Shown: one piece after another, positions 1 to 10,010 of the stretch
How the letters are laid out: every line of letters starts with the position of its first letter
Numbering within the stretch: position 1 is the stretch's first letter
Source: Pollenia angustigena
Lineage: Eukaryota > Arthropoda > Insecta > Diptera > Polleniidae
DNA: 64,000 nt
Direction of reading: 5' to 3'
Assembly: GCA_930367215.1 (NCBI GenBank)
Contig: OV884056.1
Coordinates: 48,546,308-48,610,307 of the forward strand
Made by a program: the position numbers and the translations under genes
Notes under the pieces: generated by a model
What the model was told of the DNA's origin: nothing
Databases searched by the model: none
Seen by the model: the letters and a program-made list of their open reading frames with translations, nothing else

Positions 1-1140
1 GTGTCAAATAAAAGCGAAACGTCAACAAAAGAAATAAATATAATAAAAACAGGGCTGCCAGATTTGACGAGTTATCGTCATCTTGACAATTTTTTGTTCA
101 GATATTAACAAAGTGACGTTTTGATGATTTTTTCTAAAAAAGTGACGAAAGCAAAAACAAAATCAAAAATATTTTATAATTTTGTTGTTACTTTCCATAG
201 AAATTCATCTTGAATTTTTAAATTTCAAACACTTCTATTTTGTGGCGTCAAAAATTGAAAAAAAAATAATATGAATGTCTGTAGAAAGCAACAACAAATT
301 TATAAAATATTTTTGATTTTGTTTTAGCTTTTAATGAAATTGTTGGCGTTGCGTTTTACACTATAAGCCCCTTAGTCTTCGAAATAAGATAATTGTAAAT
401 ATTTTTATATGTTTGTTTATTAGAAAAAAAGATATATTTAGAAACAAGGCAGCTTAAATTTTTATATTTATCCCTATTGTGAAAATTTTCCTCGAAATTG
501 TTTGTCTCTTTCCTAAAATATGTATCGGCAAAAGCAAAATTTCGAGGGAAAGTAATGGACCGACTTGGCTTATTTTGAACATTTAATACTTCTTATATAC
601 ATATACAAAATATGATTGATACCTGATATTCTTATCTTATATGTACACTTTTGTGCCAAAACCATTATTCCGGCAAGAAAGAAATGTTTGTCTCCCAGTA
701 AAAACTTTTTCAAAATGGATAGCTTCTTTCACTCGTTATTTAGTAGCTTTCTTCCATAAGAACTTCGATAACTACTTTTTTCTGGATGTATTTAGATAAA
801 AAAATTACTTTTGAATTTGTTAATTTTGGCACAACCCTTGTAAAATTCATTAGTTTTTCAGTAGAATTGTATGTAGTGCTTTTATGTGTTTCTGATTACT
901 TAACATATTATTTTGTAGGCGAAGATTTTACTGGGTCTTTAACCCGTTTATTTATGAACCGATTTTTTTAAGAATAAAGAATATTTATAATACTGTTATC
1001 AAAGCTGATTTAATTTAAAAATTTTCCATTTTGATCTCGGTTTTTGTAAATATGTATACATATATCTATTTTATTATTAAGCTTGGTTTCTTTTTGCTTT
1101 TGTAAAAATATTTATTTTATTTTTTGTTTAAAATGATATT
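1..1140. other. AT-rich non-coding stretch
   Basis: I see no gene. The only clear structure is the inverted repeat at 151-328, listed separately. A string at 55-67 (CAGGGCTGCCAGA) looks like a hAT terminus, and a related string is at 15444, but I find no partner end or 8-bp duplication for either. The rest is AT-rich filler with short chance ORFs. Confidence 0.6.
151..328. repeat. Short-loop inverted repeat (about 50-bp arms)
   Basis: Arms at about 151-200 and 279-328 are reverse complements with roughly three mismatches in 50 bases and a loop near 78 bp. The arm starts GCAAAAACAAAATCAAAAAT and runs through TTTTGTTGTTACTTTCC. It could be the core of a small hairpin MITE whose outer ends have decayed. 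No coding potential is seen. Confidence 0.75.
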
Positions 1141-1196
1141 TTCTCATGCCTTTCTCAGAAACGGGCTACAGGAGGAAATTAAAAAATATTCAATTA
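1141..1196 (+). pseudogene. Jockey-type LINE fragment (reverse-transcriptase tail)
   Basis: About 28 bases at 1169-1196 (AGGAGGAAATTAAAAAATAT and following) are nearly identical to 52573-52600 inside the Jockey LINE further along the window. In frame they read LQEEIKKYSI, against SQEEIKKYSI there. The preceding 28 bases are only weakly similar. The match stops exactly where the terminal repeat of the neighbouring MITE begins, so the LINE fragment was probably the MITE's insertion target. The continuation on the far side was not found. Confidence 0.55.
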
Positions 1197-2315
1197 CACG
1201 CAAAGAAAAAACATGGTTGTGGTAAACATATTCTAAGAGCAACATATTATGATAATAATTATGATTGTAGTCACCATATTAAGATTATTATTGAATCATA
1301 TTATAACTAAATTTACTCGTCATAATATTTTGCCCTTAATAATATTATTATTCTGTTAATCATACTAAGTTAAGAAGTAATCAAATTATTGTCATGTTAA
1401 TCATAATAAGCTAAGAAATTAATCATATCATTGTCATGTTAATCATAATAAGCTAAGAAGTAATCACATTATCATCATGTTAATCATAATAAATTTAGAA
1501 GCAATCATATTATGATACAGCACCTTTCATAGCTGTCATAAAAATACAAAATAAATTAAAATATTTTTGCATCGATTTTTTATTTTGTGGCTTTTTACAA
1601 TTTTTCTTAATGTTAATCAAATAGCGGAGTTCAATATAAGGCTTGCAAAAGAGCAAATGAAAAATCTGTTGTTTTCATGGGCAACCGCGTGTGTCCATTT
1701 TTTCGATTTTAAGATGTTGATGAAATATCGTAACACTTTTATAAAATATAACGAAATCTCTGTGTGTTTTGTTATTGGATTTTACAAAAAAACTATGATA
1801 TTTTGCATTTGCACTATTACATCACTATAACTTGAATGAACTCCTCTAATATTTTAATTTTTTAATTTCTGTAAACTTATTTTTTTTATGGAATTTTATC
1901 TTTTAATTGTTTAACCGCTCACAAATAAAAAAAACGACACAACTTCTTCAAAATTATTTTAAAATGGCGCTAACATAATATTATTAGACTAAAAATAGTT
2001 TGATTGCATCTTAAAAATAATATGATAAATGTATAGAAAGTTATCATGTTATGGCTATTAAATATCATGATATGGTTGTGAGAAATATAATATGTTTAGA
2101 AAGTTATCATAATTAAGTTGTTAGAAAAATAATTATTTTTCGGTCAACAATACTCAAATTCATAATTGCGATAAACATTGATATGTTTACAGTAACTATA
2201 ATATTGTTGATATTAAATAAAAATAACAATTATTTGTGTACGAAAACAATATATTGTTACATTAAACATAGTGTTGTTGCCGTAACCATGCCCAACCATA
2301 TTTTTTCTCTGCGTG
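1197..2315. mobile_element. MITE-like TIR element, 1.1 kb
   Basis: The left end reads CACGCAAAGAAAAAACATGG and the right end, on the minus strand, CACGCAGAGAAAAAATATGG. This gives inverted ends of about 22 bp. The interior is made of diverged AT-rich repeats built on CATAATATGA-like words, with no transposase. A related left half in the opposite orientation lies at about 16240-16820, and a separate element with similar end sequence lies at 55954-56402. No convincing target duplication is visible, so the class is unassigned. Confidence 0.6.
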
Positions 2316-2339
2316 CAGCAAGAATTTTCTTTGCTATGG

Positions 2340-2815
2340 TTTTTGATGCTATCCCTAGAAATTTTTTGGCAGTGATCAAAATGACCCCAGGAAATATGAA
2401 GAATTTTTCATTTTTTCGTTGAGTTTTTTGGCATTTTAAGTGGAGTGAAAATGACCCCAAAATCAAGGAATGAAAAATAAAATAACAAAATAAATAAAAT
2501 CAAAATTTTCACTTTGGGGCTATTTTTCATTAACTAATATAAATTGTAAAAATTATGTAAAAATTTCTAGGGATAGTATCCGAAACTCGAATTCCTTTAC
2601 CAAAATGGAGAAAATACATGACGGCTATGCAGAGGTGCTTTAGTTAGCGAAGCCGGTGTTTGTTATACCATAATAAAAAATCCTTGCGCCCGGCCGAATG
2701 CCTAGTCGTGCGATTTTAAAAACCAAAACTGAATAACACTATGCAACGAATGGGTAGTTTTTGTTTCCCTGAATAACCACTATATTTTTTTAATCCGCTA
2801 TAGTCACCTAACTGC
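2340..2815. repeat. Outlying copy of the interleaved inverted-repeat family
   Basis: This carries the same ordered blocks as 4073-4480: AAAATGACCCCAGGAAATAT, then ATGAAAAAT/CCCCAAA words, then a block with TTAGCGAAGCCGGTGTTTGT and the GGCCGAA unit. Its end at about 2775-2809 (TAATCCGCTATAGTCACC) is inverted relative to about 6127-6165. It thus forms an outer partner of the main array. No coding potential. Confidence 0.7.
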
Positions 2816-3614
2816 AAAAATCAACATTATTTAAAAATCTATGCAAATATTTTTATTTTTAAATTTTTTTCTAAAATTTGAAATTTTTGAAGGGACTGCT
2901 TCATACATCTTGTCGTAACTTTACAACGAAGGCCTCGATTTTGTTATGCAATACGTCAAAAAAATTTAAATTACACCAGATTTATGTCTTTCTAATATCA
3001 TTTTTTGATTTAACTATTATTTTTGAAATTATTGTGGCCGAAGTGGCAAAAAATTTATTTATTTTTGGTTTTTTATAAAATTTTTGAATTCAAAAAATTC
3101 ATAAAAAAATTAAAGCAACAAATACTTCCCAGTTTTATTATTTAAGCTCAAAGCTGCATGTATTAGAGGTAAAATAAATTTTATTTCATGAAAATCCATG
3201 GACAAATTCCTGTTTTATTCCCGATAAACTGCAAGTACCTTGTTTTGACCTTTTTTTTATCGCAAATTTGTGTAGAGCTAAAAATCACAAAGTTTTACCT
3301 TTTTATAACACATTATTTTTTTTTAATCCTTTACTTTAATAATTTTTTTTTCGTAAAGCTGCATATAATAGAAATAAAATGAATTTTGTTTCATGAAAAT
3401 CCATGGATAAAATAATTTTTTATTCCCGATAAAGTGAAAGTACTAAGTTTTAAAATATTTTATCACAAATTTGTGTTCATCAACATGTTTAATTTATGTT
3501 TGCAACAGTTGCTCGACACAAGTTTGCGATAAAAAATATCAAATTTTAGAAAAAATTTTTTTAAAAAAACATTACCATACAATTTTAAATAATAATGATT
3601 TTTGCAGATTTGCA
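2816..3614. repeat. Gene-free stretch with a 205-bp direct repeat
   Basis: Two tandem units start at about 3151 and 3356 (AAGCTGCAT then ATTTCATGAAAATCCATGGA), a period near 205 bp. The second unit is truncated near 3470. Nothing else in the stretch is recognisable. Confidence 0.6.
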
Positions 3615-5137
3615 GGCGCTGCGAAATTTGGCCGCAAAAAATAAATGAAAATGTACCCCAAATTTGTGGCTATTTTTCATTATGCAATGTTGCCCCATTT
3701 TTTTATGAAAAAATAACTCCAACAAAATGAAAAATAACCCCAAAAATAAAATGAAATATGACCCTAAATTTGGGGTAATTCTTCATTATGGAAAATCACC
3801 TCAAAATTTAAAATGAATTTTAACCCAAAAAAAGAACACAAAAAAGTTACATTAAACATTTTCGGTGGAGTTCATATGCCCGAAACTAAAAATCCGAAAT
3901 TTAAAATTACGATTTCAAAATCCGAATAATTAAACAGTTTTGGTTTTAAAAATCTTACGATTGATAGATAGCATGTTTGGGCTTCGGCCATGCGCAAGGG
4001 TTTGTTTTCTCTATGACATAACGAACACTGGCTTCGCTAACTAAAGCTTCACTACATAGCGGGCTTTCAGCGACGGTGCGCAAAATGACCCCAGGAAATA
4101 TGGCCCCAAAAGGAAAATGAAAAACGGCCCCAAAATTTTACATGAGACACAACAACACGCAATTTTGTTGTTTTTTTTTGGGTTATTTTTCATATTTTCG
4201 TTAGGGTGTTTTGCATTTTAAGTGGAATGAAAAATGTCCCCAATATCAAGGAATGAAAAATGGCCCCAAATAAAATCACAATTTTTACTTTGGGGCTATT
4301 TTTCATCTACTAATAAAAAATGCAAGTTTAAAGAAATGAAAAATCACCCCAAACATTTTTACACAAATTTTATAAAATTCTATGTAAAAGTTTCTAGGGA
4401 TAACATAAAAAACCAGAATTCTTATACCAAAGTAGAGAAAATCCTTGCCGGTTATGCAGAGATGCTTTAGTTAGCGAAGCCGGTGTTTGTTATACCACAG
4501 AGGAAAAAATCCTTGAGCCCGGCCGAAGGCCGGCTATTACGAGAAGAGTTCGTTATACCATAGAAAAGAAAATCCTTGCGCCCGGCCGAAGGCCGGCTAT
4601 GTAGTGAAGCTTTAGTGAGCGAAGCCAGTGTTCGTTATACCAAAGAGAAGAAAATCATTTCACCCGGCCGAAGGCCGGCTATACAGAGAAGCTTTAGTTA
4701 GCGAAGCCAGTGTTCGTTATACCACAGAGAAAAAAAATCCTTGTGCATGGCCGAAAGCCCAACCGTGCTATCAATCGTACGATTTTTGAAACCAAAACTG
4801 TATAATTATCAGGATTTTGAAATCGGGATTCTAAATTTGGGATTTTTAGTTTTGGACATATGAACTCAACCGAAAATGTTTAATGTCACTTTCTTTGTGT
4901 TCTTTTTTGGGGGTTAAAATTCATTTTAAATTTTGAGGTGATTTTTCATAATGAAGAATAACCCCAAATTAAGGGTCATATTTCATTTTATTTTTAGGGT
5001 TATTTTTCATTTTTTTGGGGTAATTTTTCATTAAAAAAATGGGGCCATATTGCATTATGAAAAATAGCCCCAAATTTGGGGTCAATTTTCATTTATTTTT
5101 TGGGACCATATTTCCTGGGGCCATATTTCGCAGCGCC
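3615..5137. repeat. Inverted-repeat pair 1 of the composite array
   Basis: The left end is GGCGCTGCGAAATTTGG at 3615 and the right end is the reverse complement, finishing AGCGCC at 5137. Each arm is about 400 bp and carries runs of the word ATGAAAAATRRCCCCAAA in opposite orientations. The inner end of each arm (about 3900-4000 and 4760-4850) also matches: CGTACGATT, an AACTAAAACC-like string, and a GGCCGAA block. Between the arms lie the left arm of pair 2 and tandem hairpin units, so the two pairs interleave. Arm divergence is around 10-15 percent by eye, which argues against an assembly artefact. Confidence 0.7.
4490..4760. repeat. Tandem units with a GC hairpin
   Basis: Three units carry a perfect 15-base hairpin, CCGGCCGAAGGCCGG, at 4519-4533, 4582-4596 and 4664-4678. 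Each is followed by GAAGCCAGTGTTCGTTATACC. A fourth, decayed unit is at about 4748. The spacing is about 63-84 bp. Inverted versions reappear at 5140-5290 (GCCGGGCGCAAGGATTTT). These are the most GC-rich short stretches of the region and stand out sharply in base composition. Confidence 0.75.
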
Positions 5138-5379
5138 GCTTTCGGCCGGGCGCAAGGATTTTCTTTTCTCTGGTATAACGAACATTGGCCTCGCTCAGTA
5201 AAGCTTCTATTAATAGCCGGCCTTCAGCCGGGCGCAAGGATTTTTTTCTCTGGTATAAAAAACACCGGCCTCGCTAACTAAAGCATCTCTGCATAACCAG
5301 CAAGGATTTTCTCTACTTTGGTATAAGAATTCGGGTTTTTTCTAATCTTTTACAAAGAATCAAAAAGTAATTTCAATTT

Positions 5380-5810
5380 TTGGGAATACAAAATTTTAAT
5401 TTCAAAAGATTTTGTTATTCGTGCTTAATTCCCAGTTTTTATTCTTGATAAAAACACTTGAAATTTATTGTTGATGGGATAAGCTATTCCCATGCGCATT
5501 TCACTGGTTTAGAGAATTTCAACTAATTGTAGTGGGGAATGTAAGATGAGATAAACCCACTGTTTATTGTTGATGTGTTTTGTTTAAACTTTGATATTGT
5601 TACAAGTAGATCTGTTGCTTTTAAGTCTTATACGTTTAGCAGTTTTATTTGGTTTAATATCTTTAGTTTTTCTAAAATCTTTATGGATGAAGTTTCCTGA
5701 TGATCTGGCCTAAGCAACCAGTGAAATGCGCATAGGAATAGCTTATCCCATCAACAATAATTTTCAAGTGTTTTTATCAAGAATTAAGCACGAATAACAA
5801 TATCTTTTTA
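5380..5810 (-). repeat. Dispersed 300-bp repeat, copy 1, with an added inverted arm
   Basis: The full unit (about 5526-5810) includes ACATTCCCCA, CTTACTTGTAACAATATC-like and CACTGGTTGCTTAGGCCAGA words on the minus strand. A second, inverted piece of the same unit lies at 5400-5512. Other copies are at 16825-17114 (+), 19905-20190 (+), 21506-21775 (-) and a remnant at 22930-23000. It has no ORF, no tRNA-like head and no clear TIR, so the class is unknown. It interrupts the right arm of inverted-repeat pair 2 and is therefore younger than that arm. Confidence 0.7.
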
Positions 5811-6139
5811 CATAGAATTTTATAAAATTTGTGTAAAAATGTTTGGGGTGATTTTTCATTTCTTAAAATTTGCATTTTTTATTAGTAAACGAAAAATAGC
5901 CCCAAAGTAAAAATAGTGATTTTATTTGGGTCCACTTTTCATTCCTTGATGTTGGGGTCATTTTGCATTGCACTTAAAATACAAAAACACCCTAACGATA
6001 AATGAAAAATAACCCCAAAAAACCAGTAAATTTACCTAAAATTGCGTGTCTCATGTAAAATTTTGGGCCGTTTTTAATTTTCCTCTTGGGGCCATATTTC
6101 CTGGGGTCATTTTGCGCACCGCCGTTTGGTGACTATAGC

Positions 6140-6620
6140 GGATCAAAAAAATATAGTGGTTATGCAAGAAATGTTTGCTTGTTGCAAAGTGTAATTATTC
6201 GAATTTTAAAATTGCAGTTTTTAATTTTGGGATTTTAAGTTTCGGGCATATGAACCCAAAATTATTAATATTTTTTTCCTTGAGCTAATCCTACGTAGCT
6301 CTTCGCTTGTCTGCAGGAGACCGGTCTCTGGCGGGAATCGAACCAGCTACTCCCACACTGAGAGACTTACTCACTACCAGCTAGCCAACCGGGGCATGCA
6401 ATATTACTTTCTTTTTGTTTTTCGGGGTTAAAATTCATTAAAATTTTGATGTTATTACACAAAATTTAGGGTCATATTTGATTTTATTTTTAGGGCTATT
6501 TTTCATTTTGTTGGGGTAATTTTTCATTAAAAAAATTTGGTGTCAATTTTCATTTATTTTTTGGGGCCATATTTCGCAGCAGCAAATTTCATTAAAAAAG
6601 TAACACTTTTTTATTTCTCC
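6140..6620. repeat. Further arm of the inverted-repeat family
   Basis: This repeats the order seen at 4800-5137: TTTTGGGATTTT, GGGCATATGAAC, GGGGTTAAAATTCATT, TTTTCATTTATTTTTTGG, then CCATATTTCGCAGC at the end. It is broken at 6270-6396 by a tRNA-headed SINE. Confidence 0.65.
6270..6396 (-). mobile_element. tRNA-derived SINE (copy A)
   Basis: On the minus strand a tRNA-like head starts GCCCCGGTTGGCTAGCTGG. It has a box A (TGGCTAGCTGG, plus-strand 6377-6387) and a perfect box B (GGTTCGATTCC, plus-strand 6334-6344). The 3' end of a tRNA acceptor stem is absent, and the body runs into an A-rich tail, so it is not a functional tRNA. Host sequence AATATT occurs on both sides (about 6269 and 6400), a likely short target duplication inside the inverted-repeat arm. 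The element at 20625-20770 is the same family. Confidence 0.7.
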
Positions 6621-7296
6621 TAGGAATAGTTAAGTCAAGAAATGTATAAACTTTCATTTAATTGTTATGACACTGACTTCAACAAATTGACTGCGCCATC
6701 AAATAAACTAAGAAGCTTTTATTAAAAATTCTTAGCCAAAAGATTACACATTTTCGTTACTGTTTTTTCCAAAACAAATGGCCTGTGTTATTAGCACTTA
6801 CCCATCCCTGCTGTCAATAAAAAAAAACAAAAACTAAATTGAACTTTTTCTACTCCACATCTTATCTTTTAAAACAAAACCTAATAATTTCCCTAACCAT
6901 ATTTTCTTATTGTTATAAAAGCTCTTATTTTTCATTAGCGGACAGTATCTGTCTCTTTTACTCTCACACGCAAAATTTTAATCAACAGGTTTTTTTAAAT
7001 TCCCTTCTTAATTTCCTTTTCCACTTCGTTTTAGTTTCTTAAAATTTACAAAGTGCGTGAATGTCTTAAAAAAATGCTCCCTTAAATTAATTAAAAAGAT
7101 AGTAAAAAGTGCTAAAACAATTGTAATTTTTATAAATAAATAAAATTAAAACGGTATTCTATTATATTAATAAAAAATCTAAGCTAAAAGTTGAACGCAA
7201 CTTAGTTAAATCGGTGATATAAAGTTTTTTCCATAAAAAGTAGAGCTAACGACTGCGCAGTCTTTTTTGGTTTTAAGTGGTTGGAATCGCCGCGGT
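6621..7296. other. Gene-free AT-rich stretch
   Basis: No repeat or coding signal is recognised here. Short ORFs have no recognisable domain and their codon use looks random. Confidence 0.5.
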
Positions 7297-7411
7297 TGTA
7301 GGCAGCATTATGTGAGTTGTGTCGTGTTGTTTTTAGAAGAGTGAGTTTGTTGCGCTGTTAAAACAAAAACAGCGAAGTCTCTGTTGTTCTAAAGATGTTT
7401 GAAGTTGTGGG

Positions 7412-8443
7412 CAGCGTTACCGTTGTGATACTAAAGTATCAATTTGACCCTTTTTTGACGGTGTTGATACCTTTTATGACCCTTTTTTTAAATTATACTT
7501 TTGTATCATTATCACCTATTTTGTGACACTTTTTGACCCTTTTATGGAAATAGCTCTCACATTTTGTTTTTTGTCGACACTGCGGATCAGAAGTGCTAAA
7601 CAAATGTTTTCGAAATAAGCATTGCTTGATATGGAACAGACTCAAAGTATAAACTTACAATTCCATGCTTTCTTCTCCTTGATTTTTGATAGTAAAGTAC
7701 AATTTCCCTAAAAGCAAACATAACTCATATAAATATTTGTTATTTTTTAGAGTGGTTTCTTTTCAAAAAAAAAAAATTACATTTTATTAAAAAAATGCAA
7801 TTTGGTGTTTTGCTCTCTTAAAGAGTAGCATGTTTTATTCAAAAAAATTCGCCCTTAATAATGGCAAAAGGTATTGAACTTTTCGCCTTCTTTTGAATCG
7901 ACAGTATTGAGAGTGCCCTAACAGGAATGAGGTAAAAATTGCTAAATTAGCTGAAATTTCCATATATTTGGTAACAGCGGTATGATAGCAAAGTCTTATA
8001 TTTATTAAAAATCGTAAAAGCTTTAAAAAATCTGACACTTACAGGAAAAAATCGCTTTAATCGAGAAAATGGTTACAATTTGCGAACGATTGCAAAATTT
8101 AAAACAAACACTAGAATTTTTTGACATCACTAAATCGGAAAATTACATAAAAAATATTAAAAAATTAGCTATGTATAATGACAAAGAATAAACATTTTGT
8201 CAGGTGTTTAAAATAGGATAGAGCATTCCATAAAAAACTTAAGTTTTTTGAGCTCTTCCTACCTGAAATATTATTTTTTTGTTTGCTTATAAAAAAACTT
8301 GATCTTATTTTGTTCATTAAAATGGGAAATACTGCAAATAAAAAACTTGACCCTTTTTTTATTGAAATACCCTTTATTTGACCCCTTTTTCTGGAAAATA
8401 CCCTTTTTGTGACCCTTTTCGAAAATTTCCAACGGTAACCCTG
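7412..8443. mobile_element. Non-autonomous hAT-type transposon
   Basis: An exact 8-bp target duplication, GTTGTGGG, lies at 7404-7411 and 8444-8451. The terminal inverted repeats are CAGCGTTACCGTTGT (left) and CAGGGTTACCGTTGG (right, minus strand). The CAGNG start and 8-bp duplication are the hAT signature. The word TGACCCTTTTT recurs near both ends (7446, 7478, 7532, 8347, 8379, 8410), always in the same orientation. Subterminal repeats in hATs commonly bind transposase. No transposase is present in the 1.03 kb. It sits in a diverged duplication whose copies contain GAGTTGTGTCGTGTTGTTTT (about 7318) and a close match (about 8464). Confidence 0.88.
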
Positions 8444-8629
8444 GTTGTGGGCAACATAAAGTTAGTTGTGTCGTGTTGTTTTTTTGGGAATTGTGACTTT
8501 GTTTGTGTAGTTTGTATGGAGATAAAAGCAAAGTCAATAAAAAGAAGAAAAGCGACGTAGCTAAAAGCTAATTAAAAGAAAGAGAAAAGGGCTTGTTTTG
8601 CTTTTTTTGTTGGTAAATTAAAAAAAGTA

Positions 8630-8900
8630 AAGGCCTAACCATAATATGCATAGCCTTGCTTAACCTACTGTCAAAAATTAACAAAAAATCTCTCAAATGT
8701 ATTTAAAAAAACAAAAACAAAATAAAAAAACATTTGATTCCGTACGGAATGTGCGATTAGATTCGCACCTTGCTTAAGCAAATGACAGTTTCATTAAACT
8801 TAGCAAAAAGTTTTCTTAAGTTCAATATGGTTTGCCTCATATAATAAACATGTATTCGCACATTTGATTAAGCCAACTTAAGCACATTGTGGTTGGGCCT
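8630..8900. mobile_element. TA-flanked MITE, 271 bp
   Basis: Inverted ends are AAGGCCTAACCATAATATGC on the left and AGGCCCAACCACAATGTGC on the right (minus strand), with TA dinucleotides at 8628-8629 and 8901-8902. This fits a Tc1/mariner-type MITE. The inner part of the TIR resembles that of the mariner relic at 43583-44403 (YCYAACCATAATGCAC), which suggests a possible source family. Confidence 0.7.
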
Positions 8901-8902
8901 TA

Positions 8903-10010
8903 AAAATGTTGTAATTAAAGATGGATAATTTCCACAAAATATGTCCTGTTTTAATTAAAAATTTGCAAAATTAAATAAAATTAAAAGAAAGTTCAAATTA
9001 GATAAAAGAGATACATATTAAAAAAAATAATAAGATTAAATAAAAGTGTAAAGAATTTTTAAGCAGTTTTAAAGAAAGTTGTTGCTTTTTATAAGGTAAG
9101 TTTTTTCAATATCTACAAAATTTAAAAAAAAAAAAAAGTAAAATTTTGTGAAATATTTTTTATTGTTAAAAGAAACTATTGATGAAAATTGTTGGCGAAA
9201 TTTTTCTATGTGATTTTTAGTCTTATAGAACTATGACTATAATAGATTTATTGGTAATATTTTTAGGCGATAGTTAAGCTTTGCCTATAGATCGATACCG
9301 GTGATATTTTACTGTCGATATGACGATAGTTTAAAATTTTTTTTTAAGTTTTTTCAAGAAGCGATCTAATTTTCAATGATTTTTTTTTTTTGGATTACAA
9401 CAAATAGCGAAATAAAATATTTAGGATTTAGGAACAAAGCAGAAAATCAAAACAGAATAGTTAAATTATTTCTTTTAAATCCTTAACGTTTTGGTTTTTG
9501 CACCAAAGCACTGCTTTAATTTCAGCCAAAACCTCAAATTTGTTTTTATTTTTGATTTAAAAAAAAAATAAAGATGCAATTTCGATCACAATGTTCAGCG
9601 TAATTTGACTGTGGGTATGCCAAAAAGTTAGCATATTTCGTTATTAGTTTTGATTTTAATTATTTGGCTTTTTCAAGATTAAATTAAAGAGTAAAGACTT
9701 TTTAAGAAGTTTTAAAGATAGTTATTGATTTTTATAAGGAAAATTTTTCAATATCTACCAAATTTTGAAAAAATTATAATGTTAAAATAAAATTTTGTGT
9801 AATATTTTTTTTTTTTTTTTTTGTTCAAAGAAAATATTGAACAAAATTTTTCCGAAATTATCTATGTATGTGATTTTACGTCTTAAAGAAATATAACTAC
9901 AATAGCATTATTAGTTATATTTTTTGGTGTACTAAAGTATTTTGAGGGAGCGGCCTTCATAAGCTTTTAACTTAATTATATAAGATTTTTCAAGTAACAG
10001 TTAAAAACTA
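8903..10010. repeat. Gene-free stretch with diverged repeats
   Basis: Diverged copies of a motif (TTTTAGTCTTATAGAACTATGAC, then ATTATTAGTTATATTTTT) are at about 9220 and 9880, and again as tandem units in 10560-10930. They look like worn pieces of the outer repeat that begins near 10020. Nothing coding is seen. Confidence 0.5.

Larger units (their letters stand above)
4073..6122. repeat. Inverted-repeat pair 2 of the composite array
   Basis: The left end CGGTGCGCAAAATGACCCC at 4074 is mirrored by GGGGTCATTTTGCGCACCG ending near 6122. The arms share the ordered blocks: a TTTTACATGAGACAC segment, a CGTTAGGGTGTTTTG segment, and AAAATGCAA. They run inward to about 4480 and outward from about 5340. 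The right arm is broken by the dispersed repeat at 5380-5810. Pair 1's right arm sits between these two arms, giving the order L1-L2-R1-R2. Confidence 0.7.

Noticed and set aside
4490..4760. CRISPR-like spaced repeats
   Set aside because: Units are contiguous diverged tandems with no unique spacers of even length, no cas genes are present, and this is insect nuclear DNA.
6301..6396. Possible tRNA gene
   Set aside because: Boxes A and B are good, but the acceptor stem has no 3' partner and an A-rich tail follows. It is treated as a SINE.
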